Positions 1 through 10,780 of a DNA stretch of 64,000 nucleotides are shown one piece after another (within the stretch, counting starts at the first letter, position 1; the number at the start of each line of letters is the position of its first letter). The position numbers and the translations under genes were made by a program. Source of the stretch: Lycocorax pyrrhopterus obiensis. Taxonomy: Eukaryota; Chordata; Aves; Passeriformes; Paradisaeidae. The DNA lies in NCBI GenBank assembly GCA_014706295.1, contig JACSVZ010000002.1, forward strand, positions 23,284,757 through 23,348,756, given 5' to 3'. Below the pieces are notes generated by a model. That model did not search any database. It was given only the letters and a program-made list of their open reading frames with translations, and had not been told where the DNA came from.

Positions 1-982
1 TAGCATTCCTGATTCCAGGTAGTTGAGAACAGTTTAATTTTAGAAAGAACAGTATAGCCTTTGTTCACTTGGTCTCTCACTTGTGAAAAAAAAATAAATT
101 CCCTCCTCACATACATTCATAATCCTTCTTAAAATACTCCATGGTATAAAATTCCTTGGGTAGGAGAGAATACCAAGCAAAAATGAGTAAGTGTTTGTAG
201 TAGGTTGAAAGATTAAGATTATTCCTCTCAAAAGGGAGCATTATATGCCCATACCTTTCTAGTTCTTTTGGAGAAGAATTTTCTGGATAATGCAGAAAGA
301 GGGCAGGCAAGTTTTTTATTTAAAGGTAAATGTACCAGAATTCTCTCAATTGATTGAGAATTTTTATTGCAGGCATGGTCTGATTTTCCACTAGTTTGTA
401 TCCTTGATGACTGTTTGCACTGATGAAAAGAAGTTATTAAGTGATATGCATTTTTACTGTGCCCTTGTTTAGCAGTAATGCTCATAATATGGAAGGTAGT
501 GCAGCATTCAAGATCTACATGCATTTACCAGGATAATTATTATCCTCAAGTATTAATGTGACTTGAATTTAAATGAGCAAAGGATTGCAGAAGCAATGTC
601 ATGTCTTCATCTCCTGGTGAGGAACAAGAGTTCTAATGTTGCAGCTCATGGCTCAGAAGCCAATGCCATATTGACCATGAAGCCCTCAAATGACAATGAC
701 TTCCATCGCTGCTTGTGAGAACTGGACTTGACCTGCTGACCTAGAGGCTGAAAGGCCATACATTTTCTTTTATTTTGTATGCCACTTACTAATAGATACT
801 CTTTTAAATGCTATTCAAGCTCTTATATGCTACACACCACTGTAGCTGAATGCTTTCAATAGAATTTTTCTGAGGGGACAGAAGGTAACCAGACTCACAT
901 GTTATTTCCAGTTTTACTTTCTCTTCCTGTATGTAGACATTTCTGGAAAGTTAGAGACTCTATCCTTTATTTTATTGTTTCA

Positions 983-1022
983 TTTTTTTTTTTTTTTACT
1001 AATGGAAGTTACTAATGGAAGT
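983..1022. repeat. Poly-T tract followed by a 13-bp tandem duplication
   Basis: Fifteen T residues (983-997) are followed directly by ACTAATGGAAGTT (998-1010) and a second copy lacking only its last base (1011-1022). On the minus strand this reads as a short duplicated unit running into poly-A. That is how an old retroposed 3' end can look, but no SINE or gene body is recognisable beside it. Replication slippage is the simpler explanation. Confidence 0.75.
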
Positions 1023-4000
1023 GGATTAGGGAGCTTGTCAAACACACAGAGTTGTTCAGATGATGTCCTCAGCATTGACTCTGCTTCCTGGAAAGCTCTC
1101 TGTCTTGCATAAAAGACATTATTCCTTGTTACAGAGCAATCCTTCATACCAAAGTAATTTAGTAGTCAAGTTCATTCCTTGCCTTCACAAATTTTTTAGG
1201 CCATTTAATGGGAGCATGAATCTGAAGAGAATCTCTATAGGCAGTCAATGTAGTGAGTGGTCAGACAATGTTTACAAAACAGTTCATGTCACTGATGGGG
1301 AAGAAGAGGGATGCAAGCTACAGTTTCCATTCACTATTTTCTTGATGGATAGACTTGCACTACCATAATTTTTCATATGTGTAATTTGTGCATTATCACA
1401 GATATTTTTTACACATCCTTCCTATTTCTCATGCTTTAGTCAAAGTTAGTGCCTAGCTCTATACATTCATCTGCACTGAATGGAACAGGTTAATTCAGGT
1501 TGGAATTTAGCCCTCTGAGCTTTGTCCTGTCTCCATCAATATAAGGTTAACAGACAAAAGTGTGCACTTTGGCTATTATTGCATGTTTAGAAAAAAAAAT
1601 GCATGAGTTTTAGCTATGGGATAAATTCACAGAGGAATGAGAATAAACCTTAGGCTCTTCTACTGCAAGTGATATTTAAGGGGTTTAATGCTAGTTAAAG
1701 GTCTGTGGTACGGTGACCCTATTTGCATGTAATTATACAAAGTGCAGACACTTTCAGAAAGACATGGGGCATGTATGTGTACAGTGCTTTAAGGCATATG
1801 ATGTGCAGGCAGAAATATTATGGGGACCACAAGGCAAAAGCTGAGACTGTGACCCCAGTGATTTATGGCTCTCAATACAAGAGCTGGACAGGAAAAGCTG
1901 CACTATGAGTCATCTTGACTGCACTTCAGGGCACGATGTGCTCAACTGACTACTAATGGCGTGTTTTAATTCTGAGGATTTTGAGGTTGGGTAGTGATGG
2001 AAATAATCCAGATAGGGACAGGAGAAAGCTGGAGGTACTGCAACATGGGTGTACATGTCATTGACACCGCATGTCATGTGGTCCTGTGTTCCCAGTGGGG
2101 GAAAACAACCCCGGTACCATCTGACAGCATGGATGGTTTAACTGGTTGGCAGTAGGTGCCTAGCACTGCCATATTATCAGCAATGTCCACAAGACTGAAT
2201 TTTTTTATTTACAGAATATATTGCTTTTGTCTTCCAGACCAGATTGCTTTCCTTTCTTGAAGAAAGGGAACTTTGAAAAAAAAAATGAAAAAAACAAACA
2301 GAATGTGAAAATCAAATAATTTAAAAAGAAGTTGCTGGTCAGCAAAGAGGAGGAAACCATCTTGCTCTGGTACTCTTCTGCATCTGCACTGAAACACAAG
2401 ACAGCAGCTGCCTTGGAGCTGCCTCCACAGCAAGGAAAGACATTCATCTACATTTAAAATTCAGTGCACAGAAAGCAGAATGACGACATCTCCTCTCATT
2501 TCCATGCCCAACAACATGCACTCCAACACACAGCTATGCTTCCTCTACAATATCCCTTTATTTTCCTTTATCTCTGCTTTTCTACCCCCTTCCTTCCTCA
2601 AGCCCTTCTTTGAGCTTTATATTTTCTTGTGTTTAATTTGGAACTTACGTTCTTCAGTGAACAAACCCTTCTCCCTTTGTTTCTCATCAGAGCCTTCATT
2701 GCTTTACATCTGCTGGGAAGAACTGATCCAGTTATCTCCCAAATTATATTTCAAGAGTCTGCAAGCCTGACTTCACAGATAAACTGGAGAGCACCCCAAC
2801 TGGTATAAATACAGGACATAGCCTTTTCTGCTCCTTTCAGCAGTAGATGGTGATTACCCAGTTTTACTATAATGTCAGTTGCTACCAGAGGGAACAGTAT
2901 GCCCTGTCATTCCCAATATTCGGTCATTATAGGGTGATTGTTATTGTCTGTTATTTTATATTAAAGTAGCAATTAGCCCACTCAGAACTTGATATCTCCT
3001 GTTCAAACAGAGAAGATGGTTTCACTCCCAGATTTCTCATGGACTAAATATAAGACAAGAGAAAATAGATATATCCAGGAGGCAGCTCAGATATCATGGG
3101 AAATGGTTATTGATGCAATGAGTCACAGCAATGCCTTGTTATAATTTCTGCAGGCTCCTTTCTGGATGGAGAAGGCAGAAACCTCTCTTGTTTGATTTTG
3201 TTTTGTTTGGAGAGTAACAAGCTCTCCCTCAGTCAGGTCTGTACTTTCCTTATACCTCTGCATCTGATTCAAGATCAGTGAATGTAGCTATGCTTCCCTT
3301 TCTAGAAGGGAGATGCATTTTCCTTAAGCAGGAAACACATTATCTTTCAGCAAAATATTGACTATCTAATTTCCTCTCAGTAGAAGTATTAGGGTAAATA
3401 TAAATCAGCCGTGTCCTTGGACAGCGGTGTGCTGCACTCAAGCAACACTTCAACAGTTTCAGATGTCTCCATTTTACTGTCACCATGATTTTTGTAGACT
3501 GGGACAACACTGCTAGCACCCTAGTAGTCCTGTGGATGTACTTAGGGATAAGCTGCCAAAGAACATCTTACTGCATTAATGTAATGGTGTGTACATTTGC
3601 TTTACTTGATCTCACATAATCCATCAAAATCTTCATGGATAGAAAAGGTTGAATTAGCCTTACTGATAGAAATTACTTTCCCACTGTTATCTCCCGGACA
3701 AATCAACCACTTCACTGCTGAGGGCTTCATATTCCTTTGATTTAAAATGTGCTTGGTAAAATTGCACTTACAGGGAAAGTAGAGGTTTAAAACCATTGGT
3801 CAGAGAAAGCAACCAGTCAGAGGCTCTGCTTGGTGTTTGCTTTTGGTTTGCTGTTCACATCACACCTCCTGCTTTATTAGAGGAGAGCGACAGAAGGAAA
3901 AATAGTGAAGAACAGTTAAAAAGATGTGAATCCCATTTTCCTTTAAACACACCTTATTAGGGAGGAGATTGTTTAGTTGTTTCTAATTTTCAGTTTTTCA

Positions 4001-4036
4001 AAAGGAAGATGTTAAACTCTGGAGTACATTCAGTGT

Positions 4037-4054
4037 CAGGCACTGAAGTGCCTG
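4037..4054. repeat. 18-bp near-perfect palindrome
   Basis: CAGGCACTGAAGTGCCTG has two perfect 8-bp arms around a 2-base centre (GA). It contains CACT/AAGTG halves resembling NKX2-type homeodomain sites in inverted orientation. It could be a dimer binding site or chance; nothing next to it decides. Confidence 0.6.
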
Positions 4055-6235
4055 TTTCTCACCATCAGACAGATAAACTCAGGAACAAGGTTGTGGAAGC
4101 AGACTGCAGGATCTCTGTAACCAAGCCTTCTAAGGACTGCTCAGACAAACATCTGCCACGATGGGGTTAGCATCAGCAGCCTGGCTTTGGAGCTGGGAGC
4201 TGGACCTCTCCTTGTCCCTTCTGTGGTTACAATTGGGATAGTTCAATTAATATTGCTCCCCTGAATTCCCAAGCCTACTTCTGCGCTCCTCACTTCATCC
4301 CTAGCCTTAGAACGCCTGCTGTAATTAACTGTGTGCCATTGACATCCTTTATGAAACAAAGAAGGAGGTCTTGGTAGTGAGAAGAGTGGTTCCTGCCAAC
4401 ACTGAATTTTTATCAAAATTTAGTGAAAGCTATTCTGTAAATAAATCCTCAGTTGCAGGTGCTCTGAGTGAGTATTTTTCAGTGTGAGATGAGAAGGCTT
4501 CAGGGAACCTCTTGGACAAGGTGAAGGTTAGTGTTTGGACACTGCCTGGCCCTTGGCATCCTCAGCAGCCCAGGGTTGGCACATTCCAGCTTAGTACCTA
4601 CTTCCCCAGCTGGGAAGAGCTGTTTGAGAAGAAAATGGTACCAGAATTCACATGCTCAGAACTGACATACACACACTCCAGAAGAAAATATTTGAATCAT
4701 GCTACCTTAGACTCGGTCCAGAAGTCAGGGTAGGGTGAAGTGGCTTATATACCCTTTCCTTTTCTGGGTTTGTAGACACCTCCAGGCAGCTTCAGGTCAG
4801 TTATTGTGTCCTTGATGGATTGCCCTCAGCAACTCTGTACACTCCTGTGCCTCCAGAGTGTCCCACCACCAGGTTTCTTCACAGTTCCAGTGCTGGAAAA
4901 TCTCAGGGGCTGGTGTATGTCCCTGTGCCTCCTGCCTGGCAAGGCTTTTTATTCACCAGAAAAAAGACTGAAGGAGAGGTGCAAGCTGTAGCTCTGAGTT
5001 TTATACTCAGTTGTGCCATTGACCTGCCAGGTGAGAAAAGAGGCTCCAGTGGGAGGCCTCAGCCTTGGTCCATCTGTTATTTAAATAAAAATTATGCAGG
5101 TTGTTTCTATGACTGTGCAGCACTATTAATCTCCAATTGTCAGGTGAGACTATAAATCCCCTTCACCTTCCTCACCACCAGTGCTACCCATCTTTGTCCA
5201 TTTCTGCTGGCACATCCTGAGTGCTCTAGGCAGCAGAAGACCCACCTGTCTCCCATCCTGAGCTGAATAGAGTGGGATGCCCACCTCATGGAGGCCTTGA
5301 GGAGTACTCTAACACAAATCATGTTCTTCCCCACCTCTTCCTCTCTGCTTTTGTTAGCAGGGATGATGATGGATGCGCAAGCACTATCCTGCTCAGAAGT
5401 AAAGCAGTTGCATAGACTTGCTCAGAAAAGAAGAGTAATTTACATTTACAGAAATGTTTACAAAGGCAGAGTGCAAGTTGAAATAGAAGGCAAACAGCAA
5501 ACTTAGAGTGGTTGGGTTTATCTTGCTGTTCAAAATGTGGACTCATGTCTGCCTGCAGCCTGCATTCTAGCCTGAGCTCCACAGCTGATTGCACATGATG
5601 GAGTCAAAAGGACTGCATCATCCACATTTCTGGGGGGACTGCAGCTTATTAACAGCATACTCTTCATGTAGGATATCCACCGTTTCCTACCTTTCCTAGT
5701 GCTTCTTTACTGTCCCCGTCTATTTCTTGCCTAGGTTTCATGTTTTGCCTGGTCTTTGCCAGAAAACCATTAAAGAAAAAGAGCAGGACTTCTGCGTCTT
5801 TTGGTGCATTTTAGCTAAAATATTTATCACAACTGAACAAAAGTTGTACTTTTTGGAGCTGAGTGATCTTTCATGTCTAACATCCATTTTAATGCACTGC
5901 AATTGTGTTTCTCAATATCATCTTAAAATCACTTAGGGTGGCTTCACTGGCAGCTTTTCAGAAAAAGAAATCTGTTTGAGTGTTTAGAGGAAGAGTTACA
6001 TTTCCTGATCTGATATTTTTCGGTCCTCATCACAAACTGTCATTTTTCTAACTCACAGTTCTAGAGTACTTTGGCTATTTAAACAGTGTTTAATACATTC
6101 CATGGACAACTAGTATAATGACATTTATAGAGAGCAAAATCAAGAGAAATTGATCCAGGTCTTAATTTTGTGACATACCTCTCATCCACACCTGATTGTA
6201 AGATGCGCAAAGTTCTAAACAGATCCTCTGGCACT

Positions 6236-6258
6236 TTATTTATCTGGCAGATAAATAA
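6236..6258. repeat. 10-bp perfect inverted repeat carrying two GATA motifs
   Basis: The arms TTATTTATCT (6236-6245) and AGATAAATAA (6249-6258) are exact reverse complements separated by three bases (GGC). The inner part is TTATCT-GGC-AGATAA, two consensus GATA-factor sites (WGATAR) in inverted orientation. GATA proteins, with two zinc fingers, are known to bind palindromic double sites strongly. The palindrome is seen directly; regulatory use is inference. Confidence 0.7.
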
Positions 6259-7134
6259 GTTAAATTACCTCTGTACCTTCTGTATTATTCTTATTTTACT
6301 AGTCTGATTTATTGAGATTAAAGTTTAAATGGCTTGGAGGAAATTACTCAGATTAAATTACTAGTCAGGAAAACTTTGAGATAGCAACCGTTTCTTTGTT
6401 TGGAGTTTACACAGCGAAATGAAGTCCTGCACCATATCTAGGAGACTTTGAAGCCAGAGCTATCGCTAGCAAATGTTAGTGTTGTGAATCTTCTCTCTAC
6501 CACCTGGGTAAGATACTCCTTGCCTGGCTTTCTCACTCTTGTTTTTTTCCTGGCTTATCACAGATAAGCGTTGAGTACCCTGCTGTGTCATGACCCCGAT
6601 GGCAGAAGATGTTTGTATGGAGGGCAGCAACCTCTGGGCAGTGGCCACTTGTTGCCTTGTTAACATGTCTGTCTGCCTTCTTCTCACTGATTTCCAAAGA
6701 AGCCGTTTCCTGCTGCCAAGCACCATCCTCAAGCTGTTTCATCCTGACCACTTTACAAAATGTCTTCCTGTGAGAAGAAGATTTACACGAGGAATTCTCT
6801 GGAGTGGGAATCAGGATAGCCCTTCAACCAGCCCCTCATGCTTGCATTTTGTGTTGCCACACCGGGCTGAAGACTTCAAAGCATGCTCAACTCTTTGCCT
6901 GTACTCCTTGCCCTGTCTTATTTTTGACCTTTCCCCTGAGAGACAGGTCCACTGGTGATGAGAAGATAATTCAGATCATCTGGTCTCTCGGGACACCCAC
7001 TAAGGGGAAGAATAACAATTCATCCACAGCTTTACTGATCTGCATAGAAAATTCAGGCTCCTTTTTTGCTGACCTAGTGCCTTCCCACATACAGCTGTAA
7101 AACTTTATGCTCTTAATCCAGAAAGGCAGCTGGA

Positions 7135-7158
7135 ATTTTCAGCCATAGGCTGTAAAAT
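7135..7158. repeat. Short inverted repeat (hairpin)
   Basis: ATTTTCAGCC (7135-7144) pairs with GGCTGTAAAAT (7148-7158) across a 3-base loop, giving ten base pairs with one bulged base. It is too short for a microRNA precursor and has no neighbouring gene, so the function is unknown. Confidence 0.5.
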
Positions 7159-7754
7159 GTCATATTCATCACGCATTGGATTAAATGATAATAGAAGAAT
7201 AATTCTTTTAATAAGATATTTAAGACATATTGAAATAGAAGCTGTTGTGAAACAATTACATGGGAGTTTTACAGCATCAGATCAAGAGAACAGATTGTTA
7301 TTGGTAATCCAGCAGATCTGTCCTAGTAGTGTTACACACACACTCATGACCTCAGATTCCAGTGAAGACCACCAGGCCATTTGGCTGAAAATCTGCCACT
7401 TCACAATGCCCTTACTGTGGGACATCACTTACCTTTCTCTCTTTTGCATAGTTGCTTAGTCTATGCAAATAGTAAAATTACTGTGTGAATGTGAACTGAA
7501 AAGGAATGTTTATATCACTAAACCTAGCTACTTGTTACTGCACTTGACCATTTAATAGATGTTCAGCCACAAAGGAGCCACAAAAATCTTGCCAGCTCCC
7601 TATGACAACTTGCAGATCTATAGCAAAAGGTCCAAGCACACTGTTATACATCACAGTGACAGCTGAGGGGATCGAGGGTTTCACTGCTGATTTCAGTTTT
7701 CATTAGCAGTGATGATGTTAGTTATTTGTCAGATGATCCTAACAATTCTACCAC

Positions 7755-7780
7755 ATTATCCTACAGATAAAGATAGATAA
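7755..7780. promoter_or_regulatory. Cluster of four GATA-factor motifs
   Basis: Within 26 bases are ATTATC (7755-7760, a GATAAT on the minus strand), AGATAA (7765-7770), AGATAG (7771-7776) and AGATAA (7775-7780, overlapping the previous one). Density is well above the chance rate for a 6-mer of this degeneracy. It may be part of an enhancer, but a short GATA microsatellite gives the same pattern. No gene target can be named from this window. Confidence 0.35.
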
Positions 7781-9300
7781 CACTCCATCACCCCCACCGA
7801 TCTGATTTTGGGGAAAATTCCTTTGCCGCCCCAAATCTGTCCAGTGGCAGGTATAACCTTCTGGGAATGTCTCAAAGGCACTCGAGATGTTTATATTTCA
7901 GTAGAATCACCAATGTATCCTGTCCTGTCTCTGGTTGAGCTCTATCTCTGATACTTCAGATGGGAGCCAAAAAAATCACAGCAGAGAAGTTGGTGGGAAG
8001 AAAGGAAATAAAAAGGTCTTTATAAAGACCAAGAAAAATGTGAGGCAAGAGATTACGTAGCTGGGGTGCAAATGAACAAAATGAACAAATGCCTCCTTCT
8101 TTTGAAGACAAAGGACAAAAGGACTCATCATAAGTTTAAACTTCTGACACCAGGATCTCCTCCTTAGCCTACCACTCAGTCTCATTCAAAAAGCTGTAAG
8201 ACTCCCATTTTACAACTGATGAGGGTTTTTGCATCTCTTGGCCGGTCAGGAGTTCAATTTGTGCCTGTTCATCAGTTTGAAAATATGTTCCCATAACCTA
8301 TGAGTCTCCTTTGCATTTTATTTGTTATAATCTTAAGCAGAAGAAATTCTTTCTTTCCCTCATTATATAGAACAGACACTGTACAACTTTCACGCCTTTA
8401 GCAGGATTTTCTTTCCTTTATAATTTTTTTTTCAAAACATGCTATGTTCCCAAGCGGGAGCACATACCTGGCTGGTTTAATTGCATGAAAAAAGACTGTC
8501 ACCTGTTTTATTTAGAGATCTGCTTCTATAAATGTAGACATATTCACTCTGGAGGACCTTAGAGGCTGCTGAGCTGCTAAGATGTAGCCTGTGCCCATAA
8601 GGATGGTTGTTAAACCATGTCCAGCTGTTCCCATTCACACACACAATGAACACAGTCGGATGTGATGCTCAGAAGCTTGTCTCTCCCCATCTTTGAATCA
8701 GAACAAGATGTTTGCTGACCTTTCCACAAGTGACCTTTGGTCCCTAATCAGGAGGGTATCTTCCCTGAAAACACAAGTTGAGAAATAGTCACATTCACTA
8801 GCCATAAGCATAATAATGATAATTCAAATGTTTCACTTTGATTGCAGGTAAGAACTATGCATATGTAGGTAGATACAAATATTTCCTGCTTTTGGGCCTC
8901 CCTAAAATAGCTCATAGAGTTGGAAAAAAAAATAGGACTTCTAACAACCTCTAGCCCAGTTTCATTAGCTTGCATTTTTATAATGTCATGTCTTTAGAAA
9001 CACTGTAACAATCTATAGAGGAATATTTTTTCATTATTTTTTCATAATGCTGTGCATAAGACAAAACCAAATTTGAACAGTTTTTTCAGTTGCTGTTAAT
9101 AAAGGATGCAAGAGCCCAGTGTCTATATAATAACTTACAGCTGTTGAGAACCTATTTTAGTCAGTCAGTGCACACACCAAGTTTACAGTCTCCAAATACC
9201 TGTGGTCTAGCCACTTACTTCAGTCTGCTGATTATTTAGCTGGAATAATCTACCCTTAGCTCCTCCTTCAGCCCCCTCCACCCCAACAAGAACCAAATGC

Positions 9301-9340
9301 AAAGCCATTTAAAGAAATGCAGAGCCATTTAAAGAAATGC
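9301..9340. repeat. 20-bp tandem duplication
   Basis: Two adjacent 20-bp units (9301-9320 and 9321-9340) read A(A/G)AGCCATTTAAAGAAATGC and differ at one base. The sequence just upstream (CCAAATGC) resembles the unit's end. This is a recent slippage-type or microhomology duplication; no function is suggested. Confidence 0.9.
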
Positions 9341-9686
9341 AGACCTAGCTTCTGGGCTGCCCTGTGACCCTGAGCAGAGTCTCCCCATAGCTTTGCTCTG
9401 CAGGTTTGGGCTGGCTGTGGTGAGGGTGGCTGTCACAGCATGTTCAGACCCATGGGGACCAAGGGTTAGGGGAAGTGTCACCAGCAAAGTGATGGTTTTT
9501 GGTGGGTGGGGAGAGGTGGGTTCCCAGTGCTCAGCAGGGTGATCCCTCTCACAGCCCAGCGTGTAAAGTCTGGAGCTCACCCACCCACCACAGGCGGGAG
9601 GAGAGGGAGCAACAGAGGGGGGTAATATTTTTTTTATATATAGGTTTATTTCTTTGTGGGCAACACAAAATGATTATTTCCTCCCC

Positions 9687-9698
9687 TTTTTTTTTTTT
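9687..9698. repeat. Poly-T within a pyrimidine-rich stretch
   Basis: Twelve T residues preceded by CTCCCC and followed by CTTCC form a pyrimidine-rich run. It is a simple repeat and is not near a recognisable exon or acceptor site. Confidence 0.8.
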
Positions 9699-9721
9699 CT
9701 TCCTGCTGAATTAGGGGAAAT

Positions 9722-9739
9722 TTCATATCCTGATATGAA
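9722..9739. repeat. 18-bp near-perfect palindrome
   Basis: TTCATATCCTGATATGAA has perfect 8-bp arms with a 2-base centre (CT). It is AT-rich, so chance is likely, though homeodomain or CDP/Cux-type dimers bind comparable sites. Confidence 0.6.
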
Positions 9740-10490
9740 TGCAGCCTGGCACTGGATGTTTGATTACTTAATTTTGATTTTTTTTATTTTACAAAAAATT
9801 ATTTTCATTTAATTTGATCATTACCTCTAAAATTGCTTCATGTCTTTAATATCTAAGTTAGTCTCATTCCTGAAATGGAGCACATCTTTCTAACGAGCCC
9901 CACAGACAAATTTATATGCTTATTTCTGCCAATTCTTATTCTTTCTGGGTTTTTAGGGAGGAGGTTCACTGTTTTCTTGGTGCAGGATTTCATAAGGCTT
10001 TTTTTGAACCAATTCTTTTAATGAGCATTGGAACCAGTCTAGGAAACCATGATAGAAGGTAAATCCCTTTTAAACAAAAAATATTACAGCTGAGTTATCT
10101 GCTGCCTCTGCTGGGGTTGGTAGGGTTGTTATGCTTTTGTATACGAATTGCTTTGGGATAATAATGTTTTCTACTTGCTTATACATTTTTCATCAGACAA
10201 ATCAGGAAAAAGGTTGTATCATACAGATCTGTAACCGTAGCTGCTTTCCTGTCCTGTAGCTGCAAGGTAAAGATGAGATACGTTTTCATACTCAGAGAAA
10301 AAGGGTCAGAGTTAGAGGGGAAGCAGAGTATGAAAGTGCAAAGCCTTGGATATAAGTAGCTAGCCCCTAAAGCAGGTGCTAACAAGACCTTCTTGACAAC
10401 CACTGAGTTTTGTGCATAGCAGAGGAAAAGTTACAGCTGAAAGAAAAGAAACAGGCAAGGAATAGCATTGTACTGTATCTGACTGGGATT
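9740..10490. other. AT-rich unique sequence, nothing recognised
   Basis: Homopolymer-rich AT sequence (T and A runs at about 9778-9800) with no gene, transposon or extended repeat that I can recognise. Confidence 0.7.
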
Positions 10491-10494
10491 ACAG

Positions 10495-10780
10495 CAGCTG
10501 AATGAGTCATAGTTATAAAATACGGGCAGCAGAGCGTCCTTTCAAGTCTCTCAACACAGACTGAATGCGGTTCTGACCAAGATGACAAAATTCATTTTGA
10601 TTGAATAGTTGTCCATATTTTTAAATGAAATGCATGTGGGGCCATTAGCTCAGCTCCCCGTCGAAGGCGGCTGCGCTGCAGCCCTGCCATATGTTTGGCA
10701 GTGTTTGAAGCACCTGGCATCCTCCAGAGCAGACAGTCACATTTGAATGGGGATAAATATTGAACTGTCTCACAGCCTTC
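10495..10780. promoter_or_regulatory. Candidate conserved non-coding element
   Basis: This stretch differs from its neighbours. It has an AP-1-type TGAGTCA (10503-10509), CpG-containing CGTCGAAGGCGGCTGCG (about 10660-10676) in otherwise CpG-poor DNA, a CATATG E-box (10688-10693), and the AT-rich GGATAAATATTG. Retained CpGs and mixed motif content suggest purifying selection, as in vertebrate enhancers. I see no coding potential: the frames that cross it (141 codons on -, 10592-11017) have no known domain. Conservation could not be tested here. Confidence 0.25.

Larger units (their letters stand above)
1..6200. other. Unique non-coding sequence, no gene seen
   Basis: I see no gene, exon or transposon here. 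The longest open frame is 111 codons (4820-5155, +); it matches no family I know and overlaps another frame of similar quality, so I treat it as chance. Local items are a 15-base poly-T with an adjoining 13-bp duplication (983-1022), an A-rich tract at about 2276-2300, and a near-perfect 18-bp palindrome (4037-4054), each listed separately. Confidence 0.75.
6260..9300. other. Unique non-coding sequence, no gene seen
   Basis: The longest open frame is 122 codons (6590-6958, +), which overlaps other frames on both strands and shows no recognisable domain. The stretch also holds a bulged hairpin (7135-7158) and a GATA motif cluster (7755-7780), listed separately. No transposon is recognised. Confidence 0.75.

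Noticed and set aside
983..1022. Processed pseudogene poly-A on the minus strand
   Set aside because: No coding or SINE sequence lies next to the tract in the expected orientation.
6236..6258. Hairpin as a transcription terminator
   Set aside because: The genome is eukaryotic and the hairpin is AT-rich with no following T-run or gene.
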